Notes under the pieces: generated by a model
Database searches by the model: none
Told to the model about the DNA's origin: nothing
What the model saw: the letters and a program-made list of their open reading frames with translations, nothing else
Shown: in pieces, positions 11,541-24,245 of the stretch
Layout: each line of letters starts with the position of its first letter
How positions within the stretch are numbered: position 1 is the first letter of the stretch
Position numbers and translations under genes: made by a program
Source: Prionace glauca
Taxonomy: Eukaryota; Chordata; Chondrichthyes; Carcharhiniformes; Carcharhinidae
Assembly (NCBI GenBank): GCA_037974335.1
Contig: CM075729.1
Span: 111,148,437-111,212,436, forward strand
DNA length: 64,000 nucleotides
Reading direction: 5' to 3'

Positions 11541-12548
11541 TGTTGTCATTTTAAAATCTCCGATCCTTTCAACCAGTTTGCTCACTCCAATGTTTTACCC
11601 CGGTGCCCTTATTTGCAAGATGGACAAAGGACAAACACAAGTAAAGGTTCAACAAGTTTATTAGCAATAACACTACTAACCCTTAAACTACCCACATAAA
11701 ACAAGAGGATACCCCAATATCAGATATACTACCCACAAAGTTAGTTTGGTTAAAACTGCAGGCTCGATTCTCTGAGTCCCTCTGGTCTGTCGTCACGAAG
11801 GTGAGTCTCAATGGCAGCTTCTTCCTTCCTTCTTCTCTGGTCAGCCTTCCGAATGGTCAGCGGTCGCCTCCTTCATCGAGTCTTCGCGAGTCTTCCCTGC
11901 TGGTGTCTGCAAGTGTGTTCCTTTATCCCCTGCCTGCTTACCTTTCCAGAAACTTCTCTGGCTTCCGGTCAATGAGGTCCCAGGAGGGGGTTCCAACACC
12001 CAATGGGTTTCTTGATGTCTGCCTGTCTGTGCTTTATATGCTCTGTCTGAGGCCAGAACTCTCCATTCACCTGACAAAGGGGTTAACCCCGAAAGCTTGT
12101 GAGTCTATTAACAAATAAATAGGTTGGACTAAAACCTGGTGTTGCCAGACTTTTTACTGTGTTTCCTCCAGTCCAACGCCGGCATACCCAAGGCGTGACA
12201 GGACACCAGGGTCTGCCCTCAGGTGTCCATCTCCATGCTGCTGCTTACATGTAACCTGTTATCAAATTAAGCCAACTGCAGGAACTCTTGGTGTCAGAAA
12301 GTCTGGCCCGACCTGGGCTTCTAACAATAGGCTGGTGCATTTCAATGGAGTGCAATGATCTCCTGCTAAGTATCAGTAGGGTGCAACGACCTTTGATAGG
12401 AGGTTGATGAGTCAGGCCCAGACAGGTTTGTGTATCGTACAACTGGCCTGCCTGAGGTTTGACTGTATTTGATTTTTAATATGCCCAATTCTTTAATTTA
12501 GGATAGCCAATTTCATCAGCCATAAAACTAGGTCCTGTTTATGTTACA
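11541..12548 (-). mobile_element. Solo LTR of an LTR retrotransposon/retrovirus, with a nested PLE fragment
   Basis: The element begins TGTTGT and ends TTACA, and is flanked by 4-bp direct repeats CATG (11537-11540 and 12549-12552). The matching sites in units 2 (about 41030) and 3 (about 59095) are empty. An AATAAA on the minus strand near 11655 suggests the LTR reads on the minus strand. No internal coding region is present. The family is not assignable beyond LTR class. It postdates the unit duplication and predates the PLE piece nested at about 12020-12192. Confidence 0.7.
12020..12192 (+). mobile_element. Penelope-like element 3' end nested in the solo LTR
   Basis: Matches the terminal 170 bp of the PLE at 32641-35539, including CCCGAAAGCTTGTGAG, AATAAATAGGTTGGACT and the terminal CCAGTCCAACGCCGGCATAC. 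5'-truncated to the tail alone. Confidence 0.85.
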
Positions 12549-12900
12549 CATGTTACAGTCTGACAGGGCTTGATAGGGTGGATACTGACAGATTCTTTCT
12601 GTGGGTCAGGAATATAACATGGGGGCAAAGCCTCAGAGTAAGAGGTCAAGCATTTCAGATGTTTGGGGAGAAATTTCTTCACTGAAATGATTGTGAATCT
12701 TTGGGATTCTCTATCCCAGAGTGTTGTGGATGCATCATTACTGAATATATTGAAGATAGACAGATTTGTGGTATCTCGGCGAATGGAGGTTTATAGATGA
12801 TAGAAGTAAAAATGGAGATGAGGCAGAAGATCAGCTATGATTGTGGTGAATCAGGGACAATCTCAGGAGGCCGAAGGGTCCATTCCTGTTATCCGTCATA
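12549..12900 (+). mobile_element. CR1-type LINE 3' fragment, right part
   Basis: Continuation of the LINE interrupted at 11541-12548. It contains GACAGATTCTTTCTGT, GAGAAATTTCTTCACT and a 3' end with GGCCGAAGGGTCCATTCCTG. Confidence 0.7.
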
Positions 12901-13012
12901 GCCTTGACTGACTGGATGTTAATATCTAACCCCAGCACTCCCTCCTCACACTTTATCAACAGCGGAAATCACTGCACACAGAGGGATTAGCATTAATAGT
13001 AGCTCTGTGATT

Positions 13013-13290
13013 CTGTCCCTCTCAGTGTGTGAGCTGTGTCCTGTACTGATACTGTCCCTCTCAGTGTGTGAGCTGTGTCCTGTACTGATACTGTCCCTCT
13101 CAGTTTGTGAGCTGTGTCCTGTACTGATACTGTCCCTCTCAGTGTGTGAGCTGTGCCCTGTACTGATACTGTCCCTCTCAGTGTGTGAGCTGTGTCCTGT
13201 ACTGATACTGCCCCTCTCAGTGTGTGAGTGTGAGCTGTGTCCTGTACTGATAATATCTCTCTCAGTGTGTGAGCTGTGTCGCTGTTTATA
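13013..13290. repeat. 39-bp minisatellite, about 7 copies
   Basis: Tandem unit of 39 bp starting CTGTCCCTCTCAGTGTGTGA and ending CTGTACTGATA. Because 39 is a multiple of three, open frames run through it on both strands, but these are artefacts. The same array is at 41490-42040 (about 14 copies) and 59540-59845 (about 8). Confidence 0.95.
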
Positions 13291-13737
13291 TTAACATTAT
13301 ACCATTGAACCAATTACGATAACAATAGGTCTCAGCTTGCTGAGCCGTGTTTGAGAAGTTACTGTGTTTGTTCAGGAAGGAATTGATTTGAAAAACTAAT
13401 ATTTAATAAGACAGAGTTGAATTGAAAGTTGGCGCACAATGAAATAGTATTTGATGATTAGATGCTTGGATCAGAATAGGGAAATTGGAATGTTTGGGAG
13501 AAAGTCGACAGGAAGAAACAAATAGTGAGAGATCACGGAGATGTGAGACCAAAGATTAGATTATTGAATCAGGATGAAGAAATGGATCTCGCTGCTTTTC
13601 AGAAATGGGCTGCTGATGTCTGGTTGGTGGAATATCAGAGGTAGGTTCGAAAAAAGAAATGAAACACTGTCTCTGCAAGAGTGGGTCAGAGGCTGGGAAT
13701 TTGGTGGAGAATAACTCAGCTCCTGGGCAAAAGTGAC

Positions 13738-13785
13738 TCGAGGGGCCGAATGGCCTCCTTCTGCACTGCAAGGATTCTATGGTTG
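13738..13785 (+). mobile_element. 3' tail remnant of a SINE/LINE
   Basis: GGGCCGAATGGCCTCCTTCT followed by GCACTGCAAGGATTC is the common elasmobranch SINE/LINE tail. The equivalent in unit 3 is at 60325-60370. Confidence 0.5.
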
Positions 13786-15252
13786 ATCGATGGTTGAGTT
13801 CATTCAGACAACAACTGAAGAGAGGGAGAGGGGAGGGGAGGGGGAGATTGTTGATGTTCTGTGAATTCTGTGTTGCAGTTGGAAAATTGTGGGTGAACTG
13901 AGGCAGTTTGATGCTGTTGTCCGGATTGTAACCGCGGGGAGACAGACCTGGGGCAATGCCATTGAGATGATGGAAAATGAGCTGCCGGATTGACTGTTGT
14001 CGGAAAGAGAGAAAGTTCAAAGTTTCACATCGAAATCGGGACTGAAGCGGATCCTCGGCTTCCGGGTGGGAGAAATTAAACAGGAAAATTACAGTGAAAT
14101 AGAAATGAGAGTGAGTGAAAGGAATTTCAGATTGTGTCCCCAGAATTGAGAAAATAAAACAAGTTTTACTTTTTAAGTTGAAGAAGTTTGTAGAAGTTTT
14201 GGAATTGAAACACACTCTGTTGGAAACTCCGCCCCCTGTTGTTTCAATGTCACAATCTTCAATGTTTCCTTTTCTGTTATTTGTGAAACGTGGATTTCCC
14301 TCAATTTCAACAAGACATTAGTGAAGAAAGAAGATGTGATGGAATTTATTTTATCCCCTTTTAAAAGGCACGTGTTCCGTTTGTAACGTTGAAAAGATCC
14401 AGAGTGAAACTTGAAGTGATGTGAGAAAGAATTGTGTGTACAGATGTGTGTGTGTAAATGTCCTGTTAGTGAATGAGGAAAGGCTGTGTGAATGCTCTGC
14501 ATTGCTGTTCCTTCAGAGCGGCTCCAACTCTGATGTGTTCTCCTGAAAATGGTGAGGTCTAAAGGGGGAGAACAGTTTAAAAGTTTTGAAACTGAAAACT
14601 TGTTACCGCTTTAATGAAACTCAATTGAAACGGGTGAAACATGTGGATTTCTCATCCAGATACAAATCCACATCTGTCAGAGTGGAGTCGTTTCTTAAAT
14701 TTTAACGGTGTTATTTCGAATTGAGGAGCAATATTTAAAGTGATTGTTGCTGGATTCATCTTGTATTTAAAATCTTCATAAAAATCACCCTGGGGAACAA
14801 TTGGGACTTTATCTTCTAATCCAATTTGCTCCAAGGTTTTTATTCGGAAATATCCAGTTTGAATTGGTGAATCCAAAAGACTTGAAGAAATATATTTGTT
14901 CTGCTGAAACCACCATTACTCTGAGAACATTGTAACCCAGTCTCTTTTTGAAATCACAGTGACAGTGAATTCCTTCACCAAACATGTTTTAATTTAGAAT
15001 TAACCCATTCAGCTCTGAGCAGGATGAGCCTTTTCTGTTTCATAAACTCACACACATCCGCACAGGTAACAATTGTGTCCAATACTGCAAAGTGTAACAA
15101 TATTTCCAACGTTACAAGAATTGGAAACTAAGCCGCAGATACCAGTTTGGACAAAGGCTTTGATATTTCGAAGATATTTGTGATTTGTCAAGACAGAGTG
15201 CTTGGGAATGGGAGATCTTGACTTGAGCACACTATACAATGGAGTTTTTGTT

Positions 15253-15507
15253 GAAGTATTTTATCAGTGTCACAAGTCGGCTTACATTAACACTGCAATT
15301 AACTTACTGTGAAAATCTCTAGTCGCCACACTCAGGCACCAGCTGCTGAGGGTGAATTTAGCATGGTCAATGCACCTAACCAGCACATCTTTTGGACTGT
15401 GGGTGGAAACCCACACAGACACGGGCAGAACGTGCAGATTCCACACAGGCAGTGACCCAAGCTGGGAATCGAACTTGGGTCCTTGGTGCTGCCCCATTGC
15501 ACTCACT
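15253..15507 (-). mobile_element. tRNA-derived SINE
   Basis: Minus-strand SINE. CACCAAGGACCCAAGTTCGA near the right end holds the B-box region, followed leftwards by the central part (GTGTCTGTGTGGGTTTCCAC on the minus strand) and a tail with ACAGTAAGTTAATTGCAGTG. Its counterpart in unit 3 is 62040-62275. Confidence 0.75.
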
Positions 15508-16029
15508 TAAAGAAACATGAAAAAAGGGCAGAAGAAGTTGGAATTCACAAGTTCATTACATGTGAATTAATATTTTAAAATGCTTAAAGAGAAATTTGCT
15601 GGAATTTAAAATACACTTTATCTCCTTTCTATGAATGTTAAGAAGTAAACTATACATGGGACTGTCTCAATTAGAGATGATTTGAAACATGTAAGTATCA
15701 TTTAATCTTCTACTTAAATAATGATATGTCACCTAAGGAGCAAACATGTTAGTGTCAGAAATCAAATTCAATGTCAAAAAAATTATGTTTGATTGTCAAT
15801 GTTATCCATGGCTCCCAGTTGAGATAGAATGGAAAATAATGGGATGTTTGTCCAGAGAGAGTCTTTGATAGACAGATGTAGTGTTAGGAAGCATAAACAA
15901 TACACACATCTGAGCATCATCATGGGTGTAATCTGGTATTGAGATATATTTTACAGAAAGGAAAATAGTTTAGACTGGTAATTTGCTGACTCACTCTTGG
16001 TGATATTTGTGCCCTTGTATAGAGGACAG

Positions 16030-16305
16030 TGTATAGGAACAGTGGTTAGCACACCTGTCTCACAGTGCCAGGGACCTGGATTCCCGACTGGGGCAACTGC
16101 CTGTACCGAGACTGCACATTCTCCCCATGTTGGTGTGGGTTTTGTCCGGGTGATCATGTTTCCTCCCACATTCTGAAGGTTGTGCTGCTGAGGTGCACTG
16201 GAAATGCTGAATTCTCTCTTAATGAAACTGAACAGGCACCAGAGGATTTTCACAGTAAGCTTCATTGCAACATTAACATAAGTCTACTTGTGACACTAAT
16301 AAATA
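16030..16305 (+). mobile_element. tRNA-derived SINE
   Basis: Plus-strand SINE with head GGAACAGTGGTTAGCACACC, central TTTCCTCCCACATTCTG and a tail GATTTTCACAGTAAGCTTCA shared with 15253-15507. The unit 3 copy is 62800-63075. Confidence 0.75.
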
Positions 16306-16494
16306 AACTAGGAACTTTAATTTTTGTTTCGTACCCTTTATCCTGCTCCCGTACTCTCCCACCACCTCTCACCCCAATGATGTGCAAAGCCCAAGGCAGT
16401 TCTGTCGAAGTGGATGCAGCAGTGGGACAAGGTTACAGTGATGCAGATGAAATGTGTGCATGAATATTGCACAGTCTTCACCTTGATCCTGCTG

Positions 16495-16800
16495 ATTCAT
16501 TTCCGTAGACATTTAAGCGACAACCGCATTGCTGTGGGTCTGGAGTCACATGTAGGGGAGACCAGGGAAGGACGGCAGATTTCCTTCCTTCAAGGACATT
16601 AGTGAACAAGGTGGGTTTTTACAACACTCAGCAATGGCTTCATGGTCATCAGTAGACTTCAATTTTATTGAGTTCAATTTTCATCCTCTATCATAATGGA
16701 ATTCAATCCAGGTTCCTGGGGCTTTATCCTGTGTCTCTGGATTCCTATCCAGTGACAATACCTCTACACTGCCAGCAGTCCAACCGCCATGTGGAAGTAC
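16495..16800 (-). mobile_element. SINE of a second tRNA-headed type
   Basis: On the minus strand the head reads through GGTATTGTCACTGGATAGGA, then an AATCCAGAG/GAACC-type B-box region, then ATTCAATAAAA and a body with GTCTCCCCTACATGTGACTC. A plus-strand relative at 43345-43645 ends in the tail of LINE family B. The unit 3 copy is 63250-63560. Confidence 0.55.
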
Positions 16801-17764
16801 CGAGCATGTATCACACACCTTGATGTGTGATGGGTTATCAAAATCAGGAATGACTGCTTGGGGAGGTGGAACTGGACAGGAACACAAAGGTCACCTTCCT
16901 GCATCTTCCAGATCTTAATCGGGAATGACAGGCTGGAATGGTAAAAGATCATTGTGATCCAGCTAAAGAGATGTGCAAAGAACTGATTTAATCTTCACTA
17001 ATAATCCCATGTGGTAATTTTTTCTAAAGTCCATATACAAATATCCACCAAATGTTCCCATCACCGTCTGTTACCACCTCTTGATGTGCATTTCTGACCT
17101 TGCAATGGTCCCTCTGCTGTGGGAGCAGAGAGGACTGTCACTCAGCCTCTGCTGTTCTCAGCCAGCCTCTCAGGCCTAAACACAGCACCCCGTCCCCAGC
17201 TATTGTGGGGACCAGTGGCCTACCGCATCACTCTTGCCTGCTTGCGCCGACCTATGCTCGCAAATTGCCCCAAACCCCTTCCTGCTCAGACAAATCATCT
17301 TCACAACAACCCCTCCCAACACAATAGCCAGCCCTACACCACCTCCCACCCCACCCCTCCAGCCCCTGCCATGGCCAGCCAAGAGCATGACCCTCCCTCC
17401 CACACTGATCACTGTCACACAGTGCACAGTGGTTCCCTCCTGCCCACCAGCACCAGTTGGCCGTCCCGGTCTGGCCCCTCCCCAGTAGGCCTGCCCCCTC
17501 AGGCCCCACCTTCGTGGTGTGGTCTGATACTCAGTTGACAGTGCCAGGGTGCTAGACTGGCATTGCACAAGGGGCACCCTCCCTGCCAGTTACCCCTGGT
17601 GGGGAGCCACAAGGCCTCTATTTCTACCAGCGAGGCCATTACATCTAGTTCCCTATTGGTGGGGGCCGGCTGTGAATCTCACTGGAGAGAATCTCTCCTG
17701 GTGAGGCCACAGAGGAAAGTGAACCCAGACAATAACGTCCCAGACTCGTGAATTCAATACAATA
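16801..17764. other. Intergenic stretch without recognisable gene
   Basis: Several overlapping short open frames occur in the C-rich part (17100-17580) on both strands, but none resembles a protein family or is framed by splice signals. The part up to 17244 is conserved in unit 3. Confidence 0.5.
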
Positions 17765-19522
17765 GATAGGTAATAAGCCGTGGATAACGAAGGAGGTAAA
17801 GGAAAGTGTTAAATTAAAAGCAGAGGCATTTCGAGTAGCGAAGAGGAGTGGGCGAGAAGAGGATTGGGAGAGGTTTAAATGTCAACAAAGATTGACAAAG
17901 AAATTGATAAAGGAGGGTAGGAGAAACTATGAAGCTGGGCTAGCGCTTAATATAAAAAAGGATAGCAAGAGTTTTTATAAATATATAAAAAGGAAGAGGC
18001 TGGCTAGGGTGAACGTTGGTCCTTTAGAGGATGAGAAAGGGGAGCTAGTGGTAGGGGATGGGGATATGGCTCAGGTATTGAATAACTTTTTTGTTTCCGT
18101 CTTCATGGAGGAGGACGTGAATAATTTGCCGGGTGTTAGTGATGGAAAGGTGGTAGGACTGGAGGGTCTTAATGACATTACTGTTACTAGAGAGGCGGTG
18201 CTCGACAGACTGGAGGGGCTGATTGTGAACAAGTCCCCAGGACCGGATGGAATGCATCCGAGGATTCTGAAAGAAATGGCGGAGGTTATAGTGGATGCAT
18301 TGGTGGTTATTTTCCTGACGCCACTGGATTCTAGGGAAGTGCCGGAAGATTGGAAAATGGCTAATGTTACGCCGTTGTTTAACAAGGGTGCCAGGCAAAA
18401 GGCAGGGCATTATAGGCTGGTTAGTTTAACGTCTGTGGTAGGTAAAATGTTAGAATCCGTCATTAAAGAGGAAATTGCGAGGCATCTTGAAGGGAATTGC
18501 TTGATAGAGCAGAAGCAGCACGGTTTCATTAAAGGGAAGTCATGTCTGACAAATTTACTGGAGTTCTACGAGGATGTGTCTAGGGCGGTAGATAGAGGAG
18601 AGCCGGTGGATGTGGTCTTTCTGGATTTTCAGAAGGCGTTTGACAAAGTACCTCATAAGAGGTTATTGCAGAAGGTCAGGGGACTTGGAGTTGGGGGTAG
18701 GGTGTTAGCGTGGATAGAGGATTGGTTGTCAAATAGGAGGCAGAGAGTGGGGGTCAACGGGTGCTATTCGGATTGGCGGATGGTGACTAGTGGAGTGCCC
18801 CAGGGGTCGGTGCTGGGGCCTCAGCTTTTTACCATTTATATAGATGATCTGGAGGAGGGAACCGAGTGTAGGGTGTCGAAATTTGCGGATGACACCAAGA
18901 TTGGGGGAACGGCAAATTGTGTGGAGGGTGTGGAGAGTCTGCAGAAGGATCCAGATAGGCTGGGCGAATGGGCCAGGAAATGGCAAATGGAATTTAATGT
19001 TGGCAAGTGTGAGGTGGTCCACTTTGGAAGGAAGAATGGTAGAAAGGACTGTTACTTACGTGGCGAAAAACTGCAGCAGGCGACGGGGCAGAGGGACCTC
19101 GGGGTCCTTGTGCATGAGTCGCAAAAACCCAGCTTGCAGGTGCAGCAGGTGGTCAGGAAGGCGAATGGGATGCTGGCCTTCATAGCGAAGGGGATTGAAT
19201 ATAAAAGAGTAGGGAGGTCTTGCTGCAACTGTATAGGGCATTCGTGAGGCCGCACCTGGAGTACTGTGTGCAGTTTTGGGCGCCTGCAGCAAAGATATTT
19301 TGGCCCTGGAGGGAGTGCAGAGGAGGTTTACTAGGCTGATACCGGAGTTGAGGGGGTTGAGCGATGAGGAGAGGCTTAATGAACTAGGCTTGTACTCGTT
19401 GGAGTTTAGAAGAATGAGGGGAGATCATCATAAGATGATGAATGGGATGGATAGGATAGAGGCGGGGCAGGCTCGAAGGGCCAGATGGCCTACTCCTGCT
19501 CCTATTTCTTATGTTCTTATGT
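17765..19522 (+). mobile_element. CR1-type LINE, 5'-truncated, ORF2 reverse transcriptase
   Basis: One frame runs from about 17772 (KPWITKEVKESVKLKAEAFR) to about 19200. It shows the RT in order: [28 protein letters not shown], motif A VVFLDFQKAFDKVPHKRL, motif [15 protein letters not shown], motif C KFADDTKIGG, then the CR1 thumb QMEFNVGKCEVVHFG. Near 19205 the frame shifts, after which [11 protein letters not shown] and [13 protein letters not shown] continue in another frame. A deletion joins [13 protein letters not shown] almost directly to the 3' end CTACTCCTGCTCCTATTTCT with short TTCTTATG tail repeats. The endonuclease domain is absent. RT residues are otherwise well kept, so the copy is fairly young. 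It cannot encode a full protein. Confidence 0.92.
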
Positions 19523-19980
19523 AAATTTTACTTGAATGATTTATTCAGCGTTGCATTGGAAATGGACGTGAGGCTGACCTTGCCGGATGTCTGGTGTGGG
19601 TAAGATCGCGAAAGGGGAGAAATTGGGTGTGAACCTGATTTCTCGAGTTGCTCACCATATTACCGGCTCACCCTGACCATCAGCCAGTGGGGCACAAAAG
19701 TAAGATCACCTCCCTCGACAGGATAAACAGAGTGAAAGTGTTAATAATCATACATAAGCTGCTATTAGAGAAACCACAGTCTCTGTTAAAGCTTACCCAG
19801 GTAAGCGTCAAGGCCTCGGCACGAGGAAGGTAAGCCTAGAATACAGGTTCATTTATTAACAAAGACTGCTAAACTGAAAGAATTCATTAAATTAGACACC
19901 TGGAGATGGGAGAGGTATTTGATATCTACAAACCCAGATACAAGCTAGGATGTGAGAGATGACTTGTAACAACATGAATT
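19523..19980. other. Intergenic, nothing recognised
   Basis: No homology to a gene or to other elements of the window was seen. Base composition is ordinary. Confidence 0.4.
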
Positions 19981-20312
19981 CATAGAATCATAGAACCTTA
20001 CAGGAAGGATGACATTCAGTCCATCGAGTCTGCACTGACCACAATCCCACTCAGACCTTAGACTTGTAACCCACATGTTTATGCTGCTAATGCCCCTGTC
20101 ACTAGGGTCAATTTATGATAGCCAATCTAACTCACACATCTTTGGACTGTGGGTGGAAACGGAGCATCCAGAGGAAGGCCACACAGCCACTAGGAGAATG
20201 TGCAAACTCCACACAGACAAGTGTCTGGCTGGAATTGAACCCTGGTCCTTGGTGCTGTGAGGCAGCAATGCTAACCACTGTGTCACCACGTTGCCCAACA
20301 GTGCCACTGTGC
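19981..20312 (-). mobile_element. tRNA-derived SINE
   Basis: Complete-looking minus-strand copy. On the gene strand the right end gives TGGTGACACAGTGGTTAGCA, then CAGGGTTCAATTCCAGCC (B box), the central part CATTCTCCTAGTGGCTGT, and a left end ATTCTATGAATTC. Confidence 0.85.
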
Positions 20313-21640
20313 TGCCCCACTATGCTGCCTCTATTAGATCAGCTAATATGATTGAATGTTCATGCTACTTGGATATTATAATTTTTATAACCCAGATCAG
20401 AAACTCCAAGGTGTTTTATGAAGTCAGCTTGAACCACATTTTACATTTTGAATTTGGCGAGAAAAAGCATGCAATGTTTCACTTCAGCTATGATTTAAAT
20501 GACCCACTAGGGAGTGTTTCTCAATAAAAATTTATTTAAGAGTACAGGTAACAAATAGAATGAAAATTAGCAATAACCTTTACTATTACGGGCAAGAAAA
20601 ACAGTACCATGTTAGTGTATATACTTTAACAATTAAATACACCTTCCAATGTAAGAAACATCTTTAAAAACATACATCAACTTCACGTTTAGCACAGAAA
20701 ATAAGATTACCCACGTGGTTTGCAACTCAGTAATGCCTGTTGTGAATTAGTCCTTTGGATAGCATTGAAACTCTGGCATCTCAGCCTCATAACTTCCAGC
20801 AGACATTGAGGTAGAGATAAAGCCACTGCTGGCATCAGGCTAATAACCAGCAAACCACTGACAGCAAAGTTTTCATTCCAGGAAGGCGAGAATAATTGCT
20901 TCCAACACAGCAGAATTTCTAATAATGGACAGAGGCACGGAAATACTTCCTTTCAGTTTGAAGTCCAAACGTCTTCTTACTAAAAAAGCAGCCAGCAGCC
21001 CAAACCAAAAGTGAAATAACTCTTGTCATCTGACCTATCAAGCATTCTTTCCTCTAACAATTGAAAAACGTTGTAAGCTCATAAAGCTCCAGGACATCAC
21101 ACTTGGCCCAGATTAAATATAAACAAAACCCCATTTGAACCATTTAAACAGCAACAAAATGACACCTTAGAACAAAAGTTGGCAAATACAACAAAAACAA
21201 AGCTGCTTACAAACTGCAGAGAGATAATTTAAATATTCCAAGTCTTAAAGGCACAATCGTGTCACATAATTAAACAGGCATGCAATGGTGGTGATTGGTG
21301 TTTAACATTTGTATCATATGCATGTTGTAACCTTAATCAATAGTTGTGAGTGGATAGTGATAACTCCCATACCTTGATTGGTATGTTAGCTACTTGTAAT
21401 CGTGTCCAAGAGTATAACTGCTTGTGCAATTCTGAATTCTGTACTCTGGCTGGCTTTCTGGGATGCTTGCTATATAGCTGGCATAGATGTGAGACGTGGT
21501 TTGGCTATGTCAAGGGAAAAATGTTGTAACAACTTGAAAAGCCTGATTACCAAAAAGTCCCACAACACAGGGCAGTCAGAATACCTTAAACAGTGTAGAT
21601 CCTGATAGAGCAATGCCTGACAACCCATAACCCTTAGAAT
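20313..21640. other. AT-rich intergenic stretch, nothing recognised
   Basis: No open frame of note and no similarity to the other elements in the window. Confidence 0.4.
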
Positions 21641-21752
21641 CAGTGCAGGGTAAACAATAATCGCCTGATGAAGGAGCAGCGCGACAGAAGCATGTAATTC
21701 CAGATAAATCCCTTGGACTTCAGCTTCATGTTGTGAGACTTCTTACTCCATA
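21641..21752 (+). mobile_element. Old Penelope-like element 3' tail fragment
   Basis: CCTGATGAAGGAGCAGCGC, then ATAAATCCCTTGGACTTCAG and GTTGTGAGACTTCTTACTC follow the order of the PLE tail seen at 48830-48906. Diverged. Confidence 0.6.
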
Positions 21753-22299
21753 ATCTGTGCAGAATAAACAGGTCAGATCAGAATAGCTTCAAAAGTGCAG
21801 CTCCAGATGGAGCAATTTCTAATAAACTATTGCCACAGTTCCGTTTACAGAGAGTCACATGTGTAGTGTTTAAATCAGTCCATCACTGTCATTTCAATGA
21901 AATTTTCCCAGATTCTCGCATCCACTGTGCCACTGATCTCAGGACTAGTATCCCTGGATTACAAATGGGACACTGAAGATGAGAGAGAAATACATCGCTA
22001 TGGAGCGAGGCAAACCCAGCAGAGCTGGAACACCCCCAACAAAACCCATCAGATCCACCCAACTCCCACATATACCAGCAGCAAAATCTATCAGACCCCT
22101 AACACCTAATACTGCCGAAATCTGGATTAGGACAGACATTGTCGGAGCGAAATTAAAAGGGAAACCAGGAAAGAAAAGTGAGGGCATGAAAATATCAAGA
22201 AACCTCCAAGGATGTTCTCCAAGTATATGAAGAGAAAAGGAGAAGGAAAGGGTAGAGTCTGTTGCAGGCCAATAAGATAGTCCATGAGAGAGGGTGGAG

Positions 22300-23150
22300 A
22301 ATGTGGCGAGATTGTGAATAAATACATTGTCACTGTGTTTGGGTAACAGGAAGCAATGCTAATATTGCAGTTAAGGAAGAAGTGTGTGAATTACTGAATC
22401 AAATAAACATTGTAACAGAGGATGTATTAACAGATTTTAGAGTTTTGAAAGTAGATAAATCTCCTGCTTTAAAGAAGCAAGGGAGGACATTCAAGAGGCT
22501 CTGATCATCAGGATCATCCATCCCGGGCTACAGGAGTGTGGAAGGAGATTAAAGGATTGCCAACGTTACACCATGGATTGAAAAGGGAAGAAACGGGAAT
22601 CTGTGTAATTATACCACAATTAGTGTAACTTCGGTGTTGGAAGAATTATTGGAACCAATTTTGAGGAACAGCACAAACCTTCATTTAGGCTCAGCTGAAT
22701 TAAAATTTGGAAGAGGTGAGAAGAAGGGTTGATGAGGGCAGTGGGGTGGATGTGGTCAAGGGAGATTTTAAAAATGATTTAGTCAAGGTCCCCATGGTGG
22801 ATATAATTATGAGGAGCCAATGTAAATAGAGATGACACATTTACCTTAGCAGAGGGTCAAAAACCAGGGGCACAGATTTAAAATAATTGGGAGAAAGATC
22901 AGAGGGGGAAATGAGGAAGGAGTTTTTCACCCAGAGGGTGGTAGAGATCCGGGACTCACTGTCTGAATGGAGGCAGAAACTCTCACCACATTGAATCAAC
23001 TCTTGGATGTCAAGATGAAGAGTATTGATCCACAAAGCTACAGACCGAGTACAAGAAGGTAAGATTAGGCGAGAGAGTTCTGCATCAACAGGCAGGATTA
23101 CGATGGGCTGAATGGCCTCGCTCTCAATTATAAATTTTCTACGATTGAAC
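22300..23150 (+). mobile_element. Heavily degraded CR1-type LINE
   Basis: Remnants in order: TTTTAGAGTTTTGAAAGTAG and AAATCTCCTG (the DKSPG region), CCACAATTAGTGTAACTTCG (PISVTS region), then after a gap TTTTTCACCCAGAGGGTGGT and the tail ATGGGCTGAATGGCC. Many small lesions; no open frame. Confidence 0.6.
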
Positions 23151-23154
23151 ATTC

Positions 23155-23600
23155 CATCCACACAACACCAGCTAAACCCATCAGAGCCCCAAACAACAGC
23201 TAAACCCATCAGAACCCCAAACACCAGCTAACCCATCAGAGCCCCAAACACCAGCTAAACCCATCAGAGCCCCAAACACCAGCTAAACCCATCAGAACCC
23301 CAAACACCAGCAAACCCCATCAGAGCTCCAAACACCAGCTAAACCCCTCAGGCCCCCAAACACCAGCTAACCCCATCAGAGCCCCAAACACCAGCTAAAC
23401 CCATCAGACCCCAAAACACCAGCTAAACCCATCAGACCCCCAAACACCAACTAAACCCATCAGAGCCCCAAACACCAACTAAACCCATCAGAGCCCCAAA
23501 CACCAACTAAACCCATCAGAGCCCCAAACACCAGCTAACACCATCAGACCCCCAAACGCCAGCTAAACCCGACAGACCCCCAAACGCCAGCTTAACTCCG
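23155..23600. repeat. ~28-bp minisatellite (CCCCAAACACCAGCTAAACC)
   Basis: About 16 imperfect copies with CCATCAGAG or CCATCAGACC between them. Related short motifs at 22040-22110 (AAAACCCATCAGATCC) may be a seed. It lies just 3' of MHC gene 2. Confidence 0.9.
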
Positions 23601-24245
23601 AAATTCTACTTCACAAACCAAACATCCAGCGAATGATCAGAATCATCTCAAAACACGACTGATATTAAATCCTGTGGGAGCGGCACAGCTCAGTGACCAA
23701 CTTCAATGAAAGATCGAGTGTTACAAATTTGTTAAGGAAACTGAGTATCTTAGCAGAGACTGGCGGGGCTGTGATGTTTTGACACCTCAATCCCCACAAT
23801 CTCTCCACCCTCAGACTGTACAGGAGCAGCCGTCTCCAGAAGGCCAGTCTCAAAGCTCAGTGTTGGATTGGATGAGCTGCTCTTTAGTGACTATACAGCG
23901 AGACACAGACACTGAGCTCACATCCCACCCACCAGATTGTACAGTTAAATCCAACAGGAACATCCCAGTTAGAAGGATCAGCTCCCAATACTTATCAATA
24001 CAGTTCATACCTAAGGAATGCATGAAGGAGCTAGGTGAGGAATCACCTTTAACAGAAGCTGTTAAAGGAAGAGGAGGCATTAAAAACTGTTCATTATCAG
24101 AGAGAGAAACTGTGGATGTGGTAAAGAGAAAATGAGAGAGACAAAGAGAGACACGGAGAAAGAAAGAGGTTCTCACACACATACTGATGGTGACACACAC
24201 AAGTAAACTCTCTCTCACACACACGGTGTTTGATGATCACCTTAC

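Larger units (their letters stand above)
10388..17244. repeat. Duplicated upstream flank of MHC unit 1
   Basis: This segment is highly similar to 57927-64000 along its whole length, including SINEs at matching places and the 39-bp minisatellite. The middle of it (about 11240-13945) also matches 40708-42905 upstream of gene 2. Apart from the elements listed separately, long stretches (10400-10970, 13290-15250, 15510-16030, 16800-17244) contain no recognisable gene, only sequence conserved between copies. Confidence 0.9.

Noticed and set aside
13556-14215. 219-codon minus-strand frame
   Set aside because: Runs through a SINE tail and low-complexity sequence. The paralogous segment at 60088-61084 breaks it into pieces, so it is not under coding constraint.
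17119-17577. Overlapping 125-139 codon frames on both strands
   Set aside because: Pro/Ser-rich frames in C-rich DNA, without family resemblance. Window-edge similarity at 63900-64000 is at DNA level only.
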